Below are positions 8,926 through 17,776 of a stretch of 64,000 bases of DNA, piece after piece. The translations under genes and the position numbers were made by a program. The notes beneath the pieces are model-generated. The model made no database searches, had not been told where the DNA came from, and saw nothing but the letters and a program-made list of their open reading frames with translations. This DNA is from Betaproteobacteria bacterium. GTDB lineage: Bacteria; Pseudomonadota; Gammaproteobacteria; Burkholderiales; Casimicrobiaceae. The stretch spans positions 1-64,000 of the forward strand of contig READ01000030.1 of NCBI GenBank assembly GCA_004293675.1, given 5' to 3'. Numbering within the stretch: the first letter of the stretch is position 1; each line of letters opens with the position of its first letter.

Positions 8926-11220
8926 GTGTGTCCGATTCATATCGGCTTCCACGCAGCGCAACCAACCGTAGTGACCTTCCTCGCCCATGTCTTCAAAGGC
9001 TGCTTTGAGGGTGCCGGTGGAAGCGGTGAGCTTGGCCTTGGTGAGTGCTTGGCGCATTCGCTCGATTGACTCCGGCGAGGCATCGGGGAGCACTTCGCTC
9101 AGAGTTAGCGCGTTGGCCGTGATGGCGGTGGCTAGGTGAGTGAAAACGGTCGTCGGTGCGAGCACTCGGGATTGCGAGATGGCCTGGACCGAGTGACCTG
9201 ATTTAAATAGCGCGTAGCTGAGACCGATGGTGCCCGTTAAGCCCACTGAGCGAGCCTGTTCGATGGCACCTTCATCGGCCACGAGCTCTGCCACCTCGGC
9301 GTGCTCGGTCGATAACAGCGCGAGGAGGGCTGCGCCATAGTTGGCGAGCTTGGCCTCGCCCACGCCAGAGACTTCGAGCAATTGCTGCGACGAACTCGGG
9401 TTTCGCTCCGCGATACCGCGAAGCGTTGCATCAGAGAACACGACGAACGCTGGAACGCTCGCGGCAAGGGCGGTTTGACTGCGCCACGCTTTAAGTGCGG
9501 CGTATCGGGCACGCGCTGCGCTGTCCATATGTTCGAGCGCTGCGTTGCTCGATTTCGATGCGCTTTTGGAGCGCTCGCGTGGCAGCTTTGCGCTGCCTTT
9601 TGGTTTAACGACGATCGTTCGCAGTCGAAGCACTTCCTCGCCACGAAGCAAGGGCCGCGCCGCTTCGGTGAGCTTTAATGCGCCGTACGATTCCGCATCC
9701 GCAAACAGCGCGCCGCGCGAGATCAGTTGCCGAATCACGATGCGCCAAACGTCGGCGTCAAACGCAGCACCAATGCCGTACACCGGCAACTTGTCATGGC
9801 CACGCGCGAGCACTTTTTCGCTCTTGCTGCCGCGAAGTACGTCGATCAAATGGCCGCCGCCAAAAAACTGGCCGGTACGCACGGCGGCTGACAAAAACAT
9901 CTGCGCAGGTTTCGTTGCGTCCCACGTTTCGGGCGGTGAATTGCAGTTATCGCAATTCATGCACCGATAGCCTGCGGGCTGGGGTTCGCTGAAGTAATCG
10001 AGCAGCACCGCACGGCGACAATCGGTCGTCTCGGCGAGTGCCAGTAATCGATCCAAGCGGTTTTTTTGCAGGCGCTTAAAGTCTTCGCCCGCATCGCTCT
10101 CTTCGATAAATCGAAGCTGCTTGACCACATCGGCTAGGCCGTAGGTCATCCAAGCAAACGCCGGTGCGCCGTCGCGCCCCGCGCGCCCCGTTTCTTGATA
10201 GTAGCCCTCGATACTTTTGGGCAAATCTAAGTGCGCAACGAATCGCACATCGGGTTTGTCTATGCCCATACCGAACGCGACGGTGGCCACCATCACCACG
10301 GCGTCGTCTTGCAGAAAACGGGTTTGATGCCCGCGCCGTGTGTCTGCATCCAGCCCCGCGTGATAGGGCATCGCGTTGAAGCCGCGCGATTTCAACCAGC
10401 TCGCGGTGTCGTCAACCTTGGCGCGCGAAATGCAATAGACGATCCCCGCTTCATCTTCGTGGTCGTCTAAAAATTCGAGCAGTTGTTTGCGCTCGTCGCT
10501 TCGATCCGCCACGGTGTAGTGGATGTTGGGGCGATCAAAGCTCGATACGAATTGAGCGGCCTCTTGCAGCGCCAGTTTGTTGCGAATTTCCTCGCGTGTG
10601 GCCTCGTCGGCGGTAGCGGTCAGCGCGATTCGCGGCACCTTCGGAAAGCGATCATGCAGCACCGTGAGTTGCAAGTAGTCTTCCCGGAAATCGTGTCCCC
10701 ACTGCGATACGCAGTGCGCCTCATCAATGGCAAATAGCGCGATCTCATCTCGCTCATACAGATCATCTAGCAGCGCCAGAAATCGCGCCGTGTTGAGCCG
10801 CTCCGGCGCCACGTACACCAGCTTCAGTTTCCCCGAACGCAGATCACGCTCTACACGGTTGGCGTCCTCCATCGACAGCGACGAATTGAGAAAACTCGCC
10901 GCCACACCCAATTCATTGAGCGCATCAACCTGATCTTGCATCAGCGCAATCAGGGGCGACACCACAATTGCCACCCCGTTTCGAAGTAGCGCGGGCAGCT
11001 GATAGCAGAGCGACTTTCCGCCGCCCGTGGGCATCAACACCAACGCGTCACCGCCGCCGAGTACGGTATTCACAATGGCCGCTTGCGAGCCGCGAAACGT
11101 GTCGAAGCCGAAGACCCGTTTGAGGGTGGCGAGCGTCAGGCTCGACTCGCTGGAGGTCGTATGGGCGGCGTGAGAAGGGGGGTTAGGCATACTGGAATTG
11201 TAGCCAGTGCTATTCTCCAA
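8923..11220 (-). CDS. recQ: ATP-dependent DNA helicase RecQ
   Basis: The 765-residue protein has the superfamily-2 helicase motifs of RecQ: Walker A MPTGGGKS with K69, DEAH box at 166-169 followed by the RecQ-specific CVSQWGHDFR loop, and motif VI GRAGRDG. After the helicase core comes the RQC zinc-binding region (CRRAVLLDYF ... CMNCDNC) and an HRDC domain (KAWRSQTALAASVPAFVVFSD, about residues 570-640). The last 110 residues add a helix-turn-helix-like tail, which some longer RecQ proteins carry. It unwinds DNA 3' to 5' in recombination and repair. The first residues before SSESSLTLATLKRVFGFD are poorly conserved and a start at a later Met is possible. It is transcribed divergently from the acyl-CoA synthetase gene. 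Confidence 0.95.
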   Translation of the reverse strand: MENSTGYNSSMPNPPSHAAHTTSSESSLTLATLKRVFGFDTFRGSQAAIVNTVLGGGDALVLMPTGGGKSLCYQLPALLRNGVAIVVSPLIALMQDQVDALNELGVAASFLNSSLSMEDANRVERDLRSGKLKLVYVAPERLNTARFLALLDDLYERDEIALFAIDEAHCVSQWGHDFREDYLQLTVLHDRFPKVPRIALTATADEATREEIRNKLALQEAAQFVSSFDRPNIHYTVADRSDERKQLLEFLDDHEDEAGIVYCISRAKVDDTASWLKSRGFNAMPYHAGLDADTRRGHQTRFLQDDAVVMVATVAFGMGIDKPDVRFVAHLDLPKSIEGYYQETGRAGRDGAPAFAWMTYGLADVVKQLRFIEESDAGEDFKRLQKNRLDRLLALAETTDCRRAVLLDYFSEPQPAGYRCMNCDNCNSPPETWDATKPAQMFLSAAVRTGQFFGGGHLIDVLRGSKSEKVLARGHDKLPVYGIGAAFDADVWRIVIRQLISRGALFADAESYGALKLTEAARPLLRGEEVLRLRTIVVKPKGSAKLPRERSKSASKSSNAALEHMDSAARARYAALKAWRSQTALAASVPAFVVFSDATLRGIAERNPSSSQQLLEVSGVGEAKLANYGAALLALLSTEHAEVAELVADEGAIEQARSVGLTGTIGLSYALFKSGHSVQAISQSRVLAPTTVFTHLATAITANALTLSEVLPDASPESIERMRQALTKAKLTASTGTLKAAFEDMGEEGHYGWLRCVEADMNRTH

Positions 11221-11234
11221 CTATTTCTATAAAT

Positions 11235-11318
11235 GCCATATTTAATAAGGGCTACGATGAATTTATTGATTAATTCAAGTATCTTTCCAATGTTACGAAA
11301 CGCCATATTTTGTATGGC
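11235..11318. repeat. paired AT-rich palindromes (67-bp register)
   Basis: The left unit is GCCATATTTAATAAGGGC (11235-11252), the right unit GCCATATTTTGTATGGC (11302-11318). Starts are 67 bp apart. It fills much of the 297-base divergent region between recQ and the acyl-CoA synthetase gene, where no convincing promoter was otherwise recognised. Confidence 0.65.
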
Positions 11319-11517
11319 TTTAGAAGATATTGTTGGGTTTAGAGCGGACAGTGATACGTTTTCAGGTCTTATATAAGACTTCAGCTCTGCGTCAGCCTAT
11401 GTCTGGCAAAATCGCTTTCATTCACGGTGTGCCCTTAGCGCCCTTCCAGTCGCGCAATGTGCTGCCGCAAATCGTCCCTGTAGTCCCCGCCCCGCAACAC
11501 TCTTTGGCTCCGCATCC

Positions 11518-13401
11518 ATGAAAACCTACAAAAAACACTACGACCGTTCGATCAACGACCGCGATGCGTTTTGGCGCGATGAAGCGAAGCTCATCGATTG
11601 GCAGACGCCCTTCACCACGGTGTGTGATTTCTCGAAACCGCCGTTTGCAAAGTGGTTCGTGGGTGGTACGACCAATTTGTGTCACAACGCAGTGGATCGG
11701 CATGTCGCAACACGCGGTGATCAAGTGGCGTTGAAATTCATCTCGTCCGAAACGAACACGGCTGTTGACTACACATTCAAGCAGTTGCACGCCGAGGTGA
11801 ACCGCGTAGCGGCGATGCTGCAATCGCTCGGTGTGGGTAAGGGTGATCGGGTGTTGATCTACATGCCGATGATTCCAGAGGCCGTGTTTGCGATGCTCGC
11901 CACGGTTCGAATTGGGGCGATTCACTCAGTGGTGTTCGGGGGATTTGCCTCGGCGTCGCTTGCTACGCGTATTGATGACGCCAAGCCCAAAGTCATCGTG
12001 AGCGCCGATGCTGGCATGCGCATGGGCAAGGTCATTGCCTACAAACCGCTGTTGGATGCCGCGATCGATTTGGCGGCCAATAAACCGGAAAAGGTGTTGC
12101 TGTTTGACCGCAAGCTCGCGCCGATGCAAACCGTCGCCACGCGCGATATTGACTACGCAAGCTTTCGCTTAACGCACTTGATGAAGCAAGTGCCGTGTGA
12201 ATGGGTGGAGTCGTCGCACCCCAGCTATATCCTCTACACCAGCGGCACCACCGGCAAGCCCAAGGGCGTGCAGCGCGACACCGGCGGCTACGCAGTGGCA
12301 CTCACTTCGAGCATGTACAAAGTATTCGGATTGAAGCCCGGCGAGACCATGTTTTGTACGAGCGACATTGGCTGGGTGGTGGGGCACAGCTACATCGTTT
12401 ACGGCCCGCTGTTGGCGGGCAATACGACCATCATGTACGAGGGCGTGCCGCTGCTGCCCGATCCAGCAATTTGGTGGAAGATTTGTGCTGAGAACAACGT
12501 CAAAACGATGTTCTCGTCGCCCACTGCCGTGCGCGTTTTAAAGAAGCAAGACACAAAATTCATGAAGCAGCACAAGCTGCCGAGTCTCAAGTACCTTTAC
12601 TTAGCTGGTGAGCCGCTTGACGAGCCTACTGCGCGCTGGGTGAGCGATTCGTTAGGCGGCGTGTCGATCATCGATAACTACTGGCAAACCGAAAGCGGTT
12701 GGCCGATTTTGTCGGCGCAGGTGGGCGTTGAAGACACCCCACGTAAGTTCGGTTCACCCTCGGTTCCAGTCTACGGTTTCAACGTGAAGCTCAAGCATGA
12801 AACCACGGGTGCGGCGGTTGCGGCAGACGAAAAGGGCGTGCTCACCATCGAAGCCCCCCTGCCACCGGGCGCGATGAGCACGATTTGGGGCGACGACGAT
12901 CGGTTCGTTAAAACGTACTTTGACAATTTCAAAGACGAACAGGTGTACTCGAGCTTTGATTGGGCAACCCGCGACAAAGAGGGCTACTACTACATCATGG
13001 GGCGCACTGATGACGTGATCAACGTGGCGGGACATCGCTTGGGCACGCGCGAAATTGAAGAGGCATTGCAGGCCAATGCGATGGTGGCCGAATGTGCTGT
13101 AGTGGGCGTGGCCGATGCGCTCAAGGGGCAGGTGCCCATCGCTTTCGTGGTCCTGAAGGACCCAAAAAATGCGAGCGACGCTACAAAGCTCGCCATTGCC
13201 GCCACGGTCGACAAAGAAATTGGCGCCATCGCTCGCCCGGCCGCCGTCCATTTGGTGACGCTACTCCCGAAAACGCGCTCTGGGAAGCTTCTGCGTCGCT
13301 CGATTCAAGCTATTGCTGAGGGACGTGATCCGGGCGATCTGACCACCATCGAAGATCCTGCTGCTCTGGCGCAGATTCGGGCGGTACTTGCGCTACGATG
13401 A
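11518..13401 (+). CDS. prpE: propionyl-CoA synthetase (PrpE-type acyl-CoA synthetase)
   Basis: The 627-residue protein is an adenylate-forming enzyme of the acetyl/propionyl-CoA synthetase group. It has the phosphate-binding signature YTSGTTGKPKG at 240-250, the acyl-binding region DNYWQTESGWPI, the hinge GRTDDVINVAGHRLGT and the C-terminal catalytic lysine K590 in RSGKLLRR. The N-terminus (a short helical ACAS_N segment followed by FSKPPFAKWFVGG and TNLCHNAVDRH) fits PrpE better than Acs. It converts propionate, ATP and CoA to propionyl-CoA in the cytoplasm. No methylcitrate-cycle genes lie next to it, so the assignment rests on sequence alone and acetate activity is possible. It ends four bases before an in-frame ATG region of the next gene. 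Confidence 0.88.
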   Translation: MKTYKKHYDRSINDRDAFWRDEAKLIDWQTPFTTVCDFSKPPFAKWFVGGTTNLCHNAVDRHVATRGDQVALKFISSETNTAVDYTFKQLHAEVNRVAAMLQSLGVGKGDRVLIYMPMIPEAVFAMLATVRIGAIHSVVFGGFASASLATRIDDAKPKVIVSADAGMRMGKVIAYKPLLDAAIDLAANKPEKVLLFDRKLAPMQTVATRDIDYASFRLTHLMKQVPCEWVESSHPSYILYTSGTTGKPKGVQRDTGGYAVALTSSMYKVFGLKPGETMFCTSDIGWVVGHSYIVYGPLLAGNTTIMYEGVPLLPDPAIWWKICAENNVKTMFSSPTAVRVLKKQDTKFMKQHKLPSLKYLYLAGEPLDEPTARWVSDSLGGVSIIDNYWQTESGWPILSAQVGVEDTPRKFGSPSVPVYGFNVKLKHETTGAAVAADEKGVLTIEAPLPPGAMSTIWGDDDRFVKTYFDNFKDEQVYSSFDWATRDKEGYYYIMGRTDDVINVAGHRLGTREIEEALQANAMVAECAVVGVADALKGQVPIAFVVLKDPKNASDATKLAIAATVDKEIGAIARPAAVHLVTLLPKTRSGKLLRRSIQAIAEGRDPGDLTTIEDPAALAQIRAVLALR

Positions 13402-13405
13402 GCGC

Positions 13406-13939
13406 ATGATTGCATTGCGTCGATTTTTTGGTGCGCCGGTTTTTGCCGCGCTGTCGCTCACGCTGAGCTCGTGTGCCGTCGTTCGGACGGGTGCTGACGT
13501 TGCGAGCGCAGGCGTCTCTGCCGTTGGAACGGTCGTCACGACCACCGCAAGCGTCGCAAAGACTGGCGCTGAGATTGGACTCAAGTCGGCGTCCACCGCC
13601 GCGAGCGTGGGTACCGCGACGGTGGGTGCAGCCAGCGCCGCAAAAACGGTGAGCGTCGCCACGGCCAACACCGCCATCGCGGGGGCGGCGCTGGTCGGTG
13701 GCGGCGTCGCTACGGCTGTCGCGCTCTCGCGCGGCGCTGAAATTTCACACACCAATGTGGTGGCCAACGCGGGCGATTCGTTTTCAGCGCAAGACGGTCG
13801 TGAGCTACACACTCAGGGCTGCGAAACAATGATCGTAGGCCAGCCCGGCGTGCTGGTGGTCGAGCGCGATGGCACACACGAAATTCGCGTTAGCGGCCGC
13901 GGAAGTTGCAAAGTAGTAAGGATCAAGCATGCAAATTGA
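13406..13939 (+). CDS. small Ala/Thr/Val-rich lipoprotein, unknown function
   Basis: From ATG 13406 the product is about 177 residues. It begins with a basic end, a hydrophobic core and the lipobox LSSC, so it is predicted to be a lipoprotein. The next 80 residues are almost only Ala, Gly, Thr, Val and Ser in loosely repeated blocks (TGAEI, ASVAKT, ASTAAS), a composition seen in glycine-zipper-like membrane proteins. A conserved-looking C-terminal part (about 110-175) has a pair of cysteines. I do not recognise the family. Its end overlaps the start of the oxygenase gene by 11 bases, indicating co-translation. The frame can be extended to an ATG at 13388 inside prpE. Confidence 0.7.
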   Translation: MIALRRFFGAPVFAALSLTLSSCAVVRTGADVASAGVSAVGTVVTTTASVAKTGAEIGLKSASTAASVGTATVGAASAAKTVSVATANTAIAGAALVGGGVATAVALSRGAEISHTNVVANAGDSFSAQDGRELHTQGCETMIVGQPGVLVVERDGTHEIRVSGRGSCKVVRIKHAN

Positions 13940-14768
13940 TGGCAATTTGATGAAGTGGTTGAACGAGTGTTTAGCCCGTGGGCACACACCAGAGAGCCTG
14001 ACCACTTCGATGTTGCAGTCGGGCTGGTCACAAGAGATCGTTCGTGTTGCGATGGCTGAGGCGATTGGCCGCGAAATTGTCGGGAAACCGGGGCCCAGTG
14101 TGGCAGCCGCAAGTCGCGTTCCTGAGCCCAACTTGACGCAATCGCCCGTATTCATTGATACGTCCGATCGTCGTGTTGATGTGTGGACAGTTGTGAAGTT
14201 TCCGCGCGTGGTCGTTTTCGGCAACTTGCTTTCGCACGAAGAATGCGATCAATTGATCGAGCTTGCGCAGCCGAAATTGGCGCGCTCGTTGACCGTTGAC
14301 AATCAAACGGGCGGCGAGGAGGTCAACAGCGCTCGCACCAGCGACGGCATGTTTTTTGAGCGCGGAGAAAACCCGGTCTGTGAGCGCATCGAGCGGCGCT
14401 TAGCTGAGCTGTTGAACTGGCCGTACGAAAACGGCGAAGGGCTGCAAGTTCTGCGCTACCGACACGGTGCCCAATATGTGCCGCACTACGACTACTTCGA
14501 TCCCGCTCAGCCCGGCACTGCCAAGATTGTGCAACGTGGCGGACAACGTGTGGGCACCATTGTGATGTACCTGCGAACGCCAGAGCGCGGTGGCTCAACC
14601 ATCTTCCCGGACATTGGTCTTGAAGTCGCGCCAATCAAAGGCTCAGCCGTATTTTTCAGCTACGACCGTCCGTATCCCGACACCAAAACGCTGCATGGCG
14701 GGACGCCGGTTACGCTGGGTGAAAAATACGTGGCGACGAAGTGGATGCGCGAACGGGAGTTCATCTGA
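13929..14768 (+). CDS. prolyl 4-hydroxylase-like 2OG-Fe(II) oxygenase
   Basis: The 279-residue protein carries the P4Hc double-stranded beta-helix in its C-terminal 180 residues. The iron ligands are H186 and D188 (HYDYFDP) and H256 (TLHGGTP), and the 2-oxoglutarate-binding lysine is K266 in GEKYVATKW. The segments VLRYRHGAQYVPH and MYLRTPERGGSTIFP are typical of bacterial P4H homologues related to collagen prolyl hydroxylases. The first 60 residues form a helical extension (NECLARGHTPESL ... GWSQEIVRVAM) found in several bacterial members. It lacks a signal peptide, so it is likely cytoplasmic. The substrate is unknown. Its start is embedded in the end of the preceding lipoprotein gene. Confidence 0.87.
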   Translation: MQIDGNLMKWLNECLARGHTPESLTTSMLQSGWSQEIVRVAMAEAIGREIVGKPGPSVAAASRVPEPNLTQSPVFIDTSDRRVDVWTVVKFPRVVVFGNLLSHEECDQLIELAQPKLARSLTVDNQTGGEEVNSARTSDGMFFERGENPVCERIERRLAELLNWPYENGEGLQVLRYRHGAQYVPHYDYFDPAQPGTAKIVQRGGQRVGTIVMYLRTPERGGSTIFPDIGLEVAPIKGSAVFFSYDRPYPDTKTLHGGTPVTLGEKYVATKWMREREFI

Positions 14769-14776
14769 GTTTTTTC

Positions 14777-14935
14777 CCTCTCCCGCAGGCGGGAGAGGGC
14801 TAGGGTGAGGGTGCGGTGGAGCGATAGCCAACATCATTCGAAAAGCCCTCCAAGTGTCCTGCTTCCACGCGTGATTTTCTCTTCGGATGAAGACCCTCAC
14901 CCCTACCCCTCTCCCGCCTACGGGAGAGGGGTTAT
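14777..14935. repeat. REPIN-like palindromic element, copy 3
   Basis: Same design as 8640-8760: hairpin CCCTCTCCCGC-AG-GCGGGAGAGGG, then GGTGAGGGTG, a non-conserved centre of about 70 bases, then CCCTCACCCC and a second hairpin with one mismatched base. It lies between two convergent genes (oxygenase and SrkA-like kinase) and touches the kinase stop, so it may terminate both. Confidence 0.78.
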
Positions 14936-15864
14936 AACGCCCCATTCAACCCAATGGCCGGCTCCTGCATCGCCGAAATCTGCTCGCGTAATTCAAGCAC
15001 CCGATCCTGCCAGTAGCGCTGCGTGTTGAACCAAGGAAAAGCCGCCGGAAACGCCGGATCAAGCCAGCGTTTCGCGATCCAACCCGAGTAGTGAATGAGC
15101 CGAAGCGTTCTGAGTGCTTCGATCAGTTGCAGCTCGGTGTCGTCAAACTCGCAAAAATCCTCGTATCCGGCGACGATGGCGCGCATTTGTTGTGACATCG
15201 CCGTGCGGTCGCCGGAAAGCATCATCCACAAATCCTGCACCGCCGGCCCCATTCGGCAATCGTCAAAATCAACGAAATGCGGGCCGCTGTTCCAGATGAC
15301 ATTGCTGGCGTGACAATCGCCATGCAGACGTACCGTTTTGTATTCGCCTGCGCGTTCAAACGCGTGGCGAATGTGCTCGATGGCCATCGCGCTCACGCTT
15401 TCCCACGCTGGGCGCAAATCGCTCGGAATGAAGTCGTTGTCGAGCAGGTATTGTCGCGGCTCCACGCCAAATGATTCAACGCTGATGGACGGGCGGTGGG
15501 CGAATGGCCGCAGTGCGCCAACGGCGTGGATGCGACCAATGAATCGACCCATCCAAGTGAGCGTGTCGGTATTGTCGAGCTCCGGAGGACGTCCCGAAAG
15601 TCTTGGTGTTACAGAGAATTGATAGCCCTCAAACGAGTGCAGCGTCTCGCCTTTAAAGGCCAAGGGGCAAACAACGGGGATTTCCCGTTCAGCGAGCTCA
15701 GCCGTGAAACTGTGCTCCTCAAGGATTGCCTCAGTCGTCCAGCGCATCGGACGATAAAACTTGGCTACAACAATGGCACCAAACTGCGCCGGGGTTTCGA
15801 GCCAAATTTGATAGACGCGGTTTTCGTAGCTGTTGAGCGCGACTAGGCGCCCGTCGCCGCGCAA
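14932..15864 (-). CDS. srkA: SrkA/YihE-like stress-response kinase
   Basis: The family is clear: ALNSYENRVYQIWLE at the start, FVVKFYRP-like VAKFYRPMRWTTEAILEEHSF, the catalytic loop LHGDCHASNVIW and the metal-binding FVDFDDCRMGPAVQDLWMML. SrkA is a cytoplasmic Ser/Thr kinase of the choline-kinase fold involved in stress survival. The coordinates given use a TTG at 15864, which yields 310 residues. The conserved N-terminal region (LTPDVVLNALESIGLRGDG) continues upstream in the same frame to a TAA at 15976-15978, and no ATG, GTG or TTG exists there. An ATT at 15937-15939, with TAAGGG about 10 bases before it, would give 335 residues, close to the E. coli length. The true start is therefore open. 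Confidence 0.85.
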   Translation of the reverse strand: MRGDGRLVALNSYENRVYQIWLETPAQFGAIVVAKFYRPMRWTTEAILEEHSFTAELAEREIPVVCPLAFKGETLHSFEGYQFSVTPRLSGRPPELDNTDTLTWMGRFIGRIHAVGALRPFAHRPSISVESFGVEPRQYLLDNDFIPSDLRPAWESVSAMAIEHIRHAFERAGEYKTVRLHGDCHASNVIWNSGPHFVDFDDCRMGPAVQDLWMMLSGDRTAMSQQMRAIVAGYEDFCEFDDTELQLIEALRTLRLIHYSGWIAKRWLDPAFPAAFPWFNTQRYWQDRVLELREQISAMQEPAIGLNGAL

Positions 15865-16011
15865 ACCGATTGACTCGAGTGCATTGAGAACAACGTCGGG
15901 GGTGAGGCCAGAGTAGGGCGTGATCGTGGCTGTTGAAATGTCCGTATCGCCCTTAAAGTCCGGCCTCGGCGGCGCTTACGCTAACAGCCGACCAGCCACG
16001 CTAGCAAACCG

Positions 16012-16638
16012 CTAGAACCGATTTTCGTTACGCACCGTGTTGTCGTTGCTGGCGGTCACTCCGAGGAGCACCGGCTTCAAGCTCTCTTCAATCGGCTTGG
16101 GACCGATCCAGATTTGGAGCAATGCGTGCCAGAAAGCTTCATCAGGAAACACCTCGCCGACGCGTTTGCCATTGGCTGACAAGATCGTGCCGGTGCCCGG
16201 AATCATGTCGATCGACAGTGTCTCGCCCTTTTTCATGGACGGCACTTGACCAAAAATCGAACCGAGTCTGATCAAGCTATCAAAGTGTTTTTGTTGTTCA
16301 GCAGGTGACAGGTTGGCACGCATGCCGGCCATCAGGCCTTTGGAGAAATCGTTGGCATTGATATCGCGCAGTAAATTAATGTGCACTCGACGCGGCCCCT
16401 TGAGGGCGGCAATTTCAGCGCCGCTCGCACGCTTTTGCGGTAAGTACAGCGATGCGACATAGACGCGCACCAAGCCGCCCACTGCGTAGCGGATACCCGA
16501 GCCGTTCAAAAGCAATTCGGTGCCCGCAACGCGGATCTTGTCCTCTACCTTGACGCCTGACACCTCCGCAGCGTCAGTTTGAAATAGAAAGCCCGCTGCG
16601 CACAGCCCGGCAACAGCCCACCTAAAAACCACCTTCAT
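16012..16638 (-). CDS. chalcone isomerase-like periplasmic protein
   Basis: From the ATG at 16638, preceded by a strong GAGGAG site at 16646-16651, the protein has 208 residues. A signal peptide (MKVVFRW, hydrophobic core, cleavage near TDAAEV) directs export. The mature part matches the bacterial chalcone-isomerase-like family: VAGTELLLNGSGIRYAVGGLVRVYVASLYL, a central LPSK-like PRRVHINLLRDI, and a C-terminal VFPDEAFWHALLQIWIGPKPI. Plant chalcone isomerases share this fold, but bacterial members are not known to act on flavonoids and may bind fatty acids. The function is unknown. The frame extends upstream to 16665, but that start has no comparable ribosome site. Confidence 0.85.
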   Translation of the reverse strand: MKVVFRWAVAGLCAAGFLFQTDAAEVSGVKVEDKIRVAGTELLLNGSGIRYAVGGLVRVYVASLYLPQKRASGAEIAALKGPRRVHINLLRDINANDFSKGLMAGMRANLSPAEQQKHFDSLIRLGSIFGQVPSMKKGETLSIDMIPGTGTILSANGKRVGEVFPDEAFWHALLQIWIGPKPIEESLKPVLLGVTASNDNTVRNENRF

Positions 16639-16740
16639 TGCGCTACTCCTCTTTATTGGCGTCAATTATTGATTAACTACCGTCAATGTAATTCAGGAGC
16701 GTCTTAAATTAAGCCACTTTTTCAAAAAAAAGAGTGACAC

Positions 16741-17367
16741 TCAGGATAACCCGATGCGCGAAAGTGCGCCATTGCCTTGGCGAAGCACTTCAGGGGCATC
16801 GCCGGTCAGGTCGATCACCGTGGTCGCCGCTTCCGGCGTTTCACCCGCATCCAGAATCAAGCCGAGCGAGCGCGGCATCGTCGCTTCGATTTCTTCAGGA
16901 TCATTCAGCGGATGCTCGGCACCCGGGGGAATGAGCGTTGCAGACAAGATGGGTTCGCCCAGTTCGAAGAGCAACGCCTGCACCACTGGATGCGCCGGCA
17001 CCCGCAACCCCAGCGTCGCTCGCTTGGGATGCAGCAATCGCTTGGGGACATCGCGGGTACCTTCGAGCACGAACGTGTAAGGCCCCGGCGTGCCAAGCTT
17101 CACAATCCGAAACGCCACGTTATCAACCCGCGCGTATTTCCCCAGCTCCGACAAATCGGCGCACACCAACGTCAAGTGATGTTTGTCATCCACGCCACGA
17201 AGTTGCCGCAGCAGTTTGAGCGCGTTAGCGTCGCCAATATGGCAGCCCAATGCATACGAGCTGTCGGTCGGATAAGCGATCACCGCGCCATCACGAAGCA
17301 TCTGCGCCGCTTGCTTGATCAATCGAGGCTGCGGATTGACCGGATGAATGTGGAATCTCTGAGTCAT
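16741..17367 (-). CDS. yciO: YciO-type Sua5/YrdC family protein
   Basis: The 208-residue protein has the Sua5/YrdC nucleotide-binding fold: AAQMLRDGAVIAYPTDSSYALGC (KRSxTxN-type region at the N-terminus), LLRQLRGVDDKHHLTLVCADLSELGKYA, LGTPGPYTFVLEGT and LGLRVPAHPVVQALL. Sua5/YrdC proteins make threonylcarbamoyl-adenylate for tRNA t6A37. YciO is the paralogous group that normally coexists with TsaC and whose cellular role is less certain. The YSSYALGC-like motif and the length without a C-terminal Sua5 domain point to YciO rather than full-length Sua5. It lies downstream of a MITE-like element and is read away from the CysB-like gene. Confidence 0.85.
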   Translation of the reverse strand: MTQRFHIHPVNPQPRLIKQAAQMLRDGAVIAYPTDSSYALGCHIGDANALKLLRQLRGVDDKHHLTLVCADLSELGKYARVDNVAFRIVKLGTPGPYTFVLEGTRDVPKRLLHPKRATLGLRVPAHPVVQALLFELGEPILSATLIPPGAEHPLNDPEEIEATMPRSLGLILDAGETPEAATTVIDLTGDAPEVLRQGNGALSRIGLS

Positions 17368-17391
17368 AATATAAGTATTCTATATGCGAAT

Positions 17392-17748
17392 AAGGACGAG
17401 AAGACGGCGCGCCTTTGGCGCTAGGACGACGCAACCTTTGTTTGCTAGGACGCAAAGCTCGGTTTATGTCGCTTCGCTTCGTGGGGTTTGGAGACTCGTT
17501 GTTTTCTACAAGCTCCCGGTCGTTGCTGCTGCAGTTCATTGGATGGCGCGTTCAAAAAATACAACGCGGCTCATGAATGTTCCGCCGACCCAAGCTCGAA
17601 ATCCCGCCAACGCACCGCCCAGAAGATAAACAAAAAACATCGAATATCTAATGCACAGTAACCAAAACCCAGCGAACCGAGCTTTGCGTCCTAGCTCGCA
17701 AAGCGAGCGTCGTCCTAGCACCGAAGGTGCGTCGTCTTTTCGTCCTTG
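17392..17748. mobile_element. MITE-like element with about 73-bp terminal inverted repeats
   Basis: The left arm (17392-17464) and the reverse complement of the right arm (17675-17748) align over their whole length: both start AAGGACGA, both contain GCTAGGACGACGC, and both end with GCTAGGACGCAAAGCTCGGTT. Small hairpins (for example GCACC-TTC-GGTGC and GCTCGC-TT-GCGAGC) sit directly before each TAGGACG. The 210 bp between the arms encode no recognisable transposase. The element fills the region between yciO and the CysB-like gene. It is non-autonomous, and the source transposase is not in the window. Confidence 0.65.
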
Positions 17749-17776
17749 TACCGCGTAGCAATCTCGTCCGTAATTT

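Noticed and set aside
16715-16736. A/T-rich inverted repeat just after yciO as a terminator
   Set aside because: The stem is mostly A-T pairs and no T-run follows in the direction of yciO transcription.
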